Shown here one piece after another: positions 57,160 to 64,000 of a stretch of 64,000 bases of DNA (the first letter of the stretch is position 1; every line of letters begins with the position of its first letter). The stretch covers positions 20,399,938 to 20,463,937 of the forward strand of contig JAQNBH010000007.1 of the NCBI GenBank assembly GCA_028752905.1. The letters run 5' to 3'. The notes under the pieces are model-generated. The model was given only the letters and a program-made list of their open reading frames with translations. It made no database searches and was not told where the DNA came from. Source of the DNA: Cladorhizidae sp. MBARI D1340-BT2 (Eukaryota; Porifera; Demospongiae; Poecilosclerida; Cladorhizidae). A program made the translations under genes and the position numbers.

Positions 57160-57925
57160 TTTTGGACCATCTCTTGGACCATTCCCTGGACCATCCCCCT
57201 GGGCCATCTCCTGGACCATCCCCTGGACCATCCCCCTGGGCCATCTCCTGGACCATCTCCTGGACCATCCCCTGGGCCATCTCCTGGACCATCCCCTGGG
57301 CCATCTCCTGGACCATCTCCTGGACCATCCCCTGGGCCATCTCCTGGACCATCTCCTGGACCATCCCCTGGACCATCTCTTGGACCATCTCCTGGACCAT
57401 TCCCTGGACCACCCCCTGGACCATCTCCTGGACCATCTCCTGGACCATCTCCTGGACCATCCCCCTGGGCCATCTCTTACCATCTCCTGGACCATCCCCT
57501 GGGCCATCTCTTGAACCATCTCCTGGACCATCTCCCGGACCATCTCCTGAACCATCTCCTGGACCATCTCCTGAACCATCTCCTGGACCAGCCATCTCTT
57601 ACCATCTCCTGGACCATCTCTTGGACCATCTCCTGGACCATCTCCTGGACCATCTCCTGAACCATCTCCTGGACCAGCCATCTCTTACCATCTCCTGGAC
57701 CATCTCTTGGACCATCTCCTGGACCATCTCCTGGACCATCTCCCGGACCATATCCCGGACCATCTCCTGAACCATCTCCTGGACCATCCCCTGGGCCATC
57801 TCCTGGACCATCCTCTGGGCCATCTCCTGGACCATCTCCTGGACCATCTCCTGGACCATCCCCCTGGGCCATCCCCTGGACCATCTCCTGGACCATCCCC
57901 TGGACCATCTCCTGGACCATCTTCT
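57160..57925. repeat. 12-bp tandem array (ctcctggaccat), ~64 copies
   Basis: ctcctggaccat with cccctggg, ctcttgg and ctcctgaa variants. A 60-70-bp phrase (agccatctcttaccatctcc...) is duplicated at about 57590 and 57676. Frames such as SWTI/GDGP follow the period. Confidence 0.97.
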
Positions 57926-57944
57926 TAACGTCTCATCTCAACAG

Positions 57945-58132
57945 ATGGAAACATGGTAGCTTGCCTCACCATGGGCACCCATGACAGTCTGGTAGCAAGA
58001 GAGGAAGATGACACAGATGCTGCCACTGCGAGTAGCCATCTTGATTGCCATGAGAGGCGGGGAATTGAGGGGAAAAGAAAACAAACAGAGAAGAAGCAAA
58101 AAATAAAGCAGACACCCACTTGCAGTCTCAAG
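57945..58132 (+). CDS. Candidate host exon after the 12-bp array
   Basis: Acceptor cgtctcatctcaacag ends at 57944. The frame reads GNMVACLTMGTHDSLVARE, EDDTDAATASSHLDCHER, then RKQTEKKQKIKQTPTCSLK, with a weak donor AAG|GTCGGT at 58132 (phase 1 in, phase 0 out). Without splicing it stops at TGA 58139. Acidic then lysine-rich, probably disordered. The array before it would then be intronic. Confidence 0.38.
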
Positions 58133-58219
58133 GTCGGTTGACCCCAGATACCCATCAGATTCTGTTCGGAATGAATTCCACCCCCTACCCCTCCCACCCC
58201 ACCCACCCTCCCACATGAA

Positions 58220-58408
58220 CAATTCTCCTCCGGCCAAAAGCAAAAGTAGGTCGAGCTCCTCCTTGTCACTGGAGTAGTCAGACTCACTATCGCTGTCCAT
58301 TGAGTGCATGAGTTCAGAAGGGGGGGAAATGGTTGAAGTCCATAAATAATGGGTGGAGCTCAAAATTCTGGGCCAAAGTTGACATTTGGTACTCATTGAA
58401 CGCGACAT
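58220..58408 (-). CDS. Candidate first exon, minus strand
   Basis: Minus-strand ATG at 58408 (MSRSMSTKCQLWPRIL) or 58308 (MDSDSESDYSSDKEELDLLL) leads into a short acidic stretch and a run of leucines (LLLLLAGGELF), after which the frame becomes G-rich low complexity. An acidic 'SDSD..S.DEEEL.LLL' start is common at the N-terminus of HARBI1-like transposases and their relatives, but no downstream domain is seen. It overlaps no plus exon. 58409-58589 is unique non-coding DNA. Confidence 0.28.
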
Positions 58409-58589
58409 TGTGAACAGTGGAGCGATGCGCTGCGACCAGCATCAGCATAGTGCACTGCAATGTGGAGGCATTGCATCTATTGTGAACCTGCTATTATTTG
58501 TTTTGGATAACCAATATAATGTAAGTAAGTATACAGGTATAACAGAGGAGTAATCAAGTTGCCAATGGAAGCACAGCTAAATTATCAAT

Positions 58590-59925
58590 ACACAGAGACT
58601 TCACCTCTGGATGCACAGAGACTTCACCTCTGGATGCACAGAGACTTCACCTCTGGATGCATAGAGACCTCACCTCTGGATGCACAGAGACTTCACCTCT
58701 AGCTGCACAGAGACTTCACCTCTGGCTGCACAGAGATTTCACCTCTGGATGCACATAGACTTCACCTCTGGCTGCACAGAGACTTCACCTCTGGCTGCAC
58801 AGAGACTTTACCTCTGGATGCACAGAGACTTCACCTCTGGATGCATAGAGACCTCACCTCTGGATGCACAGAGACTTCACCTCTGGATGCATAGAGACCT
58901 CACCTCTGGATGCACAGAGACTTCACCTCTAGCTGCACAGAGACTTCACCTCTGGCTGCACAGAGATTTCACCTCTGGATGCACAGAGACTTCACCTCTG
59001 GCTGCACAGAGACTTCACCTCTGGATGCACAGAGACTTCACCTCTAGCTGCACAGAGACTTCACCTCTGGCTGCACAGAGATTTCACCTCTGGATGCACA
59101 GAGACTTCACCTCTGGCTGCACAGAGACTTCACCTCTGGCTGCACAGAGACTTCACCTCTGGCCGCACAGAGACTTCACCTCTGGCTGCACAGAGACTTC
59201 ACCTCTGCTTGCACAGAGACTTCACCTCTGGCTGCACAGAGATTTCACCTCTGGCTGCACAGAGATTTCACCTGTGGCTGCACAGAGACTTCACCTCTGG
59301 CTGCACAGAGACTTCACCTCTGGCTGCACAGAGACTTCACCTCTGGCTGCACAGAGATTTCACCTCTGGCTGCACAGACCTCGAGACTTCACCTCTGGCT
59401 GCACAGAGACTTCACCTCGAGATTTCACCTCTGGCTGCACAGAGACTTCACCTCGAGACTTCACCTCTGGCTGCACAGAGACTTCACCTCTGGCTGCACA
59501 GAGACTTCACCTCTGGCTGCACGGAGACTTCACCTTTGGCTGCACAGAGACTTCACCTCCGGCTGCACAGAGACTTCACCTCGAGACTTCACCTCTGGCT
59601 GCACAGACACTTCACCTCCGGCTGCACAAAGACTTCACCTCTGGCTGCACGGAGACCTCACCTCCGGCTGCACGGAGACTTCACCTCTGGCTGCACAGCG
59701 ACTTCACCTCGAGATTTCACCTCTGGCTGCACAGAGACTTCACCTCCGGCTGCACAGCGACTTCACCTCGAGACTTCACCTCTGGCTGCACAGAGACTTC
59801 ACCTCTGGCTGCACAGAGACTTCACCTCGAGACTTCACCTCTGGCTGCACAGAGACTTCACCTCGAGACTTCACCTCTGGCTGCACAGAGACTTCACCTC
59901 GAGACTTCACCTCTGGCTGCTACTG
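58590..59925. repeat. 23-bp tandem array, ~58 copies
   Basis: Unit acttcacctctggctgcaca + gag. A variant with an inserted cacctcgag (XhoI word CTCGAG) appears only from 59380 on and then at nearly every second unit, showing directional growth. Three plus frames are open (up to 419 codons), all by-products. Confidence 0.97.
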
Positions 59926-60048
59926 GACAGAAGCATTAGCAAATATCACAATTATATTTACAAGATTAATTTACTGCCATTTATCGGATTACCTGGTTTA
60001 GTGTACAAGAAACTTCTAGCCACAGTAGGGAGGAAGTTTGGTTTTTGA

Positions 60049-60427
60049 GAACCCATACCAGTTTTTTTTGAGAAATACATGGGGTGGTACGTCAGCATAA
60101 GAAGAGAGGTTCGTGTGCTGAGTGAGGATCAGAGGCCACCAACTCCAATAGCATTGTGGCAATCCTGGGAGGATCTCACTGGATCCATGAGATTTGGACT
60201 GGCTATAAAACCAAACATTGTCACTTCCTCAAGGTGCACATGAGTGTGCAGAGAGTGAACAAACACACACACACACCCCCCCCCCATTATCACAGTATTA
60301 AGATCAAGAAGAGCAACAAGACGAGAAGAAGAACAGAGAGAGAAAAACCAAGTCTGATGACAGTGAGGAAGACAAGCTACGAGCTAAAGTGAAAAAAATA
60401 CCTCCTGTGATGAGGACACACTCTTAG
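60049..60427 (+). CDS. 3' end of an unidentified plus-strand gene, two exons
   Basis: A frame open from 60049 reads EPIPVFFEKYMGWYVSIRRE, VRVLSEDQRPPTPIALWQSW, EDLTGSMRFGLAIKPNIVTS, and reaches a donor TCAAG|GTGCAC at 60233 (otherwise TGA at 60241). After a 69-nt C-rich stretch ending ttatcacagtattaag (60302), the next segment is lysine/glutamate-rich in two possible frames (one ends PPVMRTHS at TAG 60425; the phase-matched one ends at a TGA near 60355). Distinct tryptophans and lack of repeats argue for real coding. Family unknown. Downstream 60428-60904 is AT-rich, with no gene seen. Confidence 0.45.
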
Positions 60428-60904
60428 AAACTTTATAAAGGCATAATTTGTACATAGACATTAAATATAAAACTCTATGTGTTAGAGGGACACTTCTATT
60501 TTTGCATCCAAGGCATCCAAGGCAGGCAAGTAACAATACCACAATGTAGCTCAAACACTTTTCTACATAGTGAAATCAACGTGAGCCTATATAGTGTACC
60601 ATACGATTGCCCACTGAGCCACTCATAACCTCTATTGAGTCACAAAGTTGACAATGGTGTCTTGATGACAATCTCCTGTCCATTTGCTTCTAACCTAGAA
60701 ACACTTGCGCACAGGTAAGCTATATCGTATACACTTGCAATGAAATAAGTTCCAGTCGCAACACACAACATTACTGCTCAACAGAGAAAGCTAAGCTAAC
60801 AATTCCAGTGGGGGCAATACCCACGTCCGTGGCAATTAAAAGAGACAACATTTTACCACTGGTAATTCAACTGCTGGCTAAAAATTATGTTGGCAATACA
60901 TCTA

Positions 60905-61562
60905 GCAAATCAAGTCTGGCATAGTCCAACTCCAAGGCAATGCAAATCAAGTCTGGCATAGTCCAACTCCAAGGCAATGCAAATCAAGTCTGGTAGTCCA
61001 ACTCCAAGGCAATGCAAATCAAGTCTGGTATAGTCCAACTCCAAGGCAATGCAAATCAAGTCTGGTATAGTCCAACTCCAAGGCAATGCAAATCAAGTCT
61101 GGTATAGTCCAACTCCAAGGCAATGCAAATCTAGTCTGGTATAGTCCAACTCCAAGGCAACGCAAATCAAGTCCGGTATAGTCCAACTCCAAGGCAATGC
61201 AAATCTAGTCTGGTATAGTCCAACTCCAAGGCAAAGCAAATCAAGTCTGGTATAGTCCAACTCCAAGGCAACGCAAATCTAGTCTGGTATAGTCCAACTC
61301 CAAGGCAATGCAAATCAAGTCTGGTATAGTCCAACTCCAAGGCAAAGCAAATCAAGTCTGGTATAGTCCAACTCCAAGGCAACGCAAATCTAGTCTGGTA
61401 TAGTCCAACTCCAAGGCAATGCAAATCAAGTCTGGTATAGTCCAACTCCAAGGCAATGCAAATCAAGTCTGGTATAGTCCAACTCCAAGGCAATGCAAAT
61501 CAAGTCTGGTATAGTCCAACTCCAAGGCAATGCAAATCAAGTCTGGTATAGTCCAACTCCAA
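60905..61562. repeat. 37-bp tandem array, ~18 copies
   Basis: Unit aatcaagtctggtatagtcc + aactccaaggcaatgca. Variants aatctagtc, caaagca, caacgca alternate in a pattern suggesting multi-unit duplication. Minus frames (CIALELDYTRLDL) follow the period. Confidence 0.97.
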
Positions 61563-61734
61563 ATGTACACAAATGTGACTATTTCTGCGGTTGGGGATTA
61601 GGCACTCACCTTGCTCGGCTTGCTGCCAAGTGGGACTTAAGCACCTACTCACATGGCTCGCCCACAAAGCAAGCTTGGAAAAAGTAATCACCGTGTGACT
61701 CGGGTTAGGGCCAAGGAGGGCGAGAGAACTTTAA

Positions 61735-62064
61735 TTAGTACAAACTCAAGAACCGTGCAACTAGTAAGTTGTACATTTTTCTGGTGCTCAAGGTTGGACA
61801 ACACCAGGCTTGATCATATTCACCTTTCAAAATGGTCTCTAAGGCCCAATCTCTATTGAATCGAGTCTGGTCAGTTTGGAAGGTTTTCCTACCCAATAAT
61901 GCTCTCTTGGTTATAAGCACACATTCAGTCATGTCTGGGTTTTTATTATTTTTAGTAGTGACACCAATTACTGTCTCCTCAGATTCTAGATGGAAGACAG
62001 ACGGAATATCCATGACCTGACCAGATTTAACATAGCAATTGATAAGGGGTCTTGCTAATTTCAC
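61735..62064 (-). CDS. Coding-like ORF, minus strand (~109 codons)
   Basis: Frame from 62064 to TAA 61735 reads KLARPLINCYVKSGQVMDIP, SVFHLESEETVIGVTTKNNK, DMTECVLITKRALLG, DWALETILKGEYDQAWCCPT. Good protein composition and no repeats. It starts inside a hairpin-forming flank, so the 5' boundary is uncertain; a splice acceptor could lie near 62055. Not recognised. Confidence 0.38.
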   Translation of the reverse strand: MKLARPLINCYVKSGQVMDIPSVFHLESEETVIGVTTKNNKNPDMTECVLITKRALLGRKTFQTDQTRFNRDWALETILKGEYDQAWCCPTLSTRKMYNLLVARFLSLY

Positions 62065-62224
62065 AACACCTCATGGATGGGGCTAGAGCTGGCCTTGAAG
62101 CTTGTTTCATTACTTTCACAATGCTTACCCCCCCCCTCCCCCCCCCCCCCCCCCCCCCCCCCATCCCTAGCCACTGCCACAATAGGGCATGAGGGTGTTG
62201 TGAAAGTAACTTGGTAAAGGGTCT
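62057..62224. repeat. Inverted repeat around poly-C
   Basis: TTTCACAACACC..CATG..GGGGCTAG on the left pairs with CCCTAGCC..GCATGAGGGTGTTGTGAAA on the right, plus TTACTTTCACAA / TTGTGAAAGTAA. The centre is a C homopolymer (62128-62162, about 35 C interrupted once by T). The right flank ends GGTAAAGGGTCT (62213-62224), the MITE-type end. Confidence 0.6.
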
Positions 62225-62574
62225 ATCCGAAGAACCCTGTTACCATAGCCACAAAGACGAATACACGAGTAAGAGACAGCATATATAGTCCTAGCTATCT
62301 AACATACGTATACCTTAGGCCAAATCTGAAACTTCCCTCAAGTCTTCGTGGAACTACGTTTGTTTTCCCTTCCTCAGTGCTGATTCAGCATTCCTTTAAC
62401 CCCGCCCCCCCCCGCAGACATCCACTCCGCGCGCGCCACCACTGCTTGACATGCCCCCAACCTCCCCCCCCACCAGCATTGGCTTTTATGCGCCCTCAAT
62501 TTCGCACCCACACGCTTGACCAGGTTTTAACGCCTAATCAAAAAGGTCACTGCATGGGATTCAGGTTTTTGAGG
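62225..62574. other. No gene seen
   Basis: Unique DNA with several C-rich runs (62398-62412, 62465-62473). A 105-codon plus frame (62377-62694) runs into the foldback fragment and is not supported. Confidence 0.5.
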
Positions 62575-62735
62575 TCCCTCCACTTTAGGTCTAGTAACTT
62601 GCCTATAGTTATACCTATGAAACATATTTTAGTATCAAAAGAGAGCACACAGAGAGACCTATCTTTTGAGCTATATATCAAGTCCATACCATGAAGTTTG
62701 CAGAATCTACAGAGCTGTAAAGTTGTAACCACAAG
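62575..62735. mobile_element. Fragment of the 45-kb foldback family
   Basis: Matches the right arm 45475-45610. Shared words are agtatcaaaagagagcacac, agagagacctatct, gtgcagaa/ttgcagaatct, and aaagttgtaaccacaag. Only one arm is present. Confidence 0.75.
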
Positions 62736-63519
62736 TAAAAATAAAATAAAATAAGTAAAAAATAAATAGCTCTGACCATCCTCTCTCGAACTTGTAGTTC
62801 AACTCGGATTGATGGGTTTGGCCCACTACATACTTTTACTTTAATTCTGTAGATTTCTCTTGACATTCAAAATACTGCCTTTAAAAAACAGCAACGACGC
62901 ATTTGCCCTGATGAAGACGGAAGTATTTTGGTTGAAACTTAGAAATCTACAGAGATATCAGCTGAAAATAATACTACAAGTTGTTGTTTTTTTAATAGTA
63001 CAAGAATAATAAAAATAAGCTTCAGTTGGATGGAAACTTGTGAGCATATTATCTATGAACAGGTCGGGCACACGTCTACCGTGAATAGTGGTCATAAAGT
63101 GAATGGTGAGAGAATGCTCGGCAGCAGATTCACTGGCTTGGGTGCTGTGCAAGTGAGAATGGACTGCACAGTTAATAGCTGATACAACTCTCACCATTAT
63201 AGCAGATAAAGTTAGCCAGAAATAGGAAAATCAACAAACCATACAACCCACGCCAAACCACCTTCACCTCCTTCATAGGGCCTCATTAAAATTAATTGCT
63301 GCATATGGAGGTGGTTGGCTGATGGTAAATAATGATGGCAACAGTTACTCGGTTCATGAACATCCTCTAGCTTTTTCTTTTTCTCCACTCGCCACTCAAA
63401 TGCTTATCATTCAGCTTCTTAGTATAATAAACGGTGTATTCAACAGATTTTGACCCAAAAACGCATCAATTGTGCCCTTAACTCTTCGCCAATGTAGTAA
63501 ACCAGGCAGGCCTAAAACC
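62736..63519. other. No gene seen
   Basis: AT-rich unique DNA. A 79-codon minus frame (62958-63197) and a plus ORF have no splice signals or motifs that decide for coding. Confidence 0.45.
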
Positions 63520-63520
63520 G

Positions 63521-63720
63521 TTAACCATGCAATTCATTAAACAAAACAAAAAACTTTGCATCCTGCACACCTTGATGAATCCTCTGCCGGGCATTTTGAT
63601 CATACTCTTCACCATTCCTGAGTCCATGCGGGTGACCCACCCATTGGTGGATGAAACGATCAGTGGGAAGCTGGATGGAAAACTTGATATCTGATGTGTG
63701 GGTGGGAGGGGGAGGGGCTG
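63521..63720 (-). CDS. Candidate exon, minus strand
   Basis: Minus frame reads SDIKFSIQLPTDRFIHQWVG, HPHGLRNGEEYDQNARQRIH, QGVQDAKFFVLFNELHG and stops at TAA 63521. A donor-like CATCAAG|GTGTGC lies inside, and a second frame (VSSTNGWVTRMDSGM, MIKMPGRGFIK) ends exactly there. One of the two is likely an exon, but I cannot choose. 63740-64000 is unique with no gene seen. Confidence 0.3.
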
Positions 63721-64000
63721 GTGGCTAACAGCCTGCACAAAGTCTGAGAGAGGAAAGTTGCCCCTCCCACTTAGCGCTGTTCCAGCAGCAGTTGCTGAAC
63801 ACTATTAGACACAATTTTGGAACAATTAGGTCATTGGTAATGCTGCAAAATATGAACCCTCTCAAACTTTGTCATAAAATTGGCCCATCCAGTCGATAAT
63901 TATTGCTCTTCCCTGACTAGATGGGAGATACAAGTTTCCCAGATGTGGGTCCTTGTTTCCCTTGGACCCCACCCTGGCACCATCACTGATGTCCCACCTT

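Noticed and set aside
58680..60048. 419- and 279-codon plus ORFs
   Set aside because: 23-bp array artefacts. The second runs briefly into unique DNA without a splice site or domain.
44970..62224. One 17-kb element bounded by AGACCCTTTACC and GGTAAAGGGTCT
   Set aside because: The motif is dispersed, the interior contains unrelated genes and arrays, and no matching target duplication is visible.

Overview
The window is nuclear DNA of an animal, most likely a marine invertebrate. A sponge is possible but nothing here fixes the phylum. The evidence is spliceosomal introns with GT..AG ends and pyrimidine tracts, very small exons, a first coding exon resembling UBXN4, and decayed metazoan-type DNA transposons (hAT, piggyBac, pogo/Tigger, a MULE-like gene). 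There are no bacterial operons and no CRISPR arrays. By my estimate about half of the 64 kb is tandem minisatellite. There are more than 25 unrelated unit families of 12-96 bp; the largest is an 8.1 kb array of a 43-bp unit at 5.9-14.1 kb. Most long open frames in the window are by-products of these arrays.

Layout. 0-4 kb: small exon-like segments, a small MITE and 13/14/59-bp arrays. 4.36-5.48 kb: a decayed hAT element with 20+ bp terminal inverted repeats. 5.9-14.1 kb: the 43-bp satellite. 14.19-16.46 kb: a piggyBac-type element ending at TTAA that contains a small pogo element and a 20-bp array. 16.9-20.3 kb: a minus-strand host gene with two phase-compatible exons, its intron filled by a 28-bp array. 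20.4-29.7 kb: arrays alternating with coding-like exons, plus a wrecked MULE-like gene at 25.3-26.4 kb. 29.67-33.00 kb: an apparently intact, unclassified DNA transposon sitting inside a 54-bp satellite. 33.0-39.5 kb: 54-bp and 82-bp arrays. 39.8-42.1 kb: a second hAT fragment and a decayed Tigger element. 42.3-50.9 kb: arrays and a foldback element. 51-54.6 kb: minus-strand exons, including UBXN4-like exon 1. 54.6-64 kb: 60-, 12-, 23- and 37-bp arrays separated by short exon-like segments.

The best candidate for an undescribed system is the 29670-33000 element. It has long imperfect terminal inverted repeats ending TAGTATCC/GGATACTA and a 3-bp AGT duplication that can be proved against dozens of empty copies of the same satellite unit. 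It has a TATA box and a three-exon gene for a 701-residue protein with three separate cysteine clusters and no transposase family that I recognise.

Host exons are called by splice-site pairs, frame and composition only. Without transcripts or homology searches their identities remain open, apart from the UBXN4-like exon.
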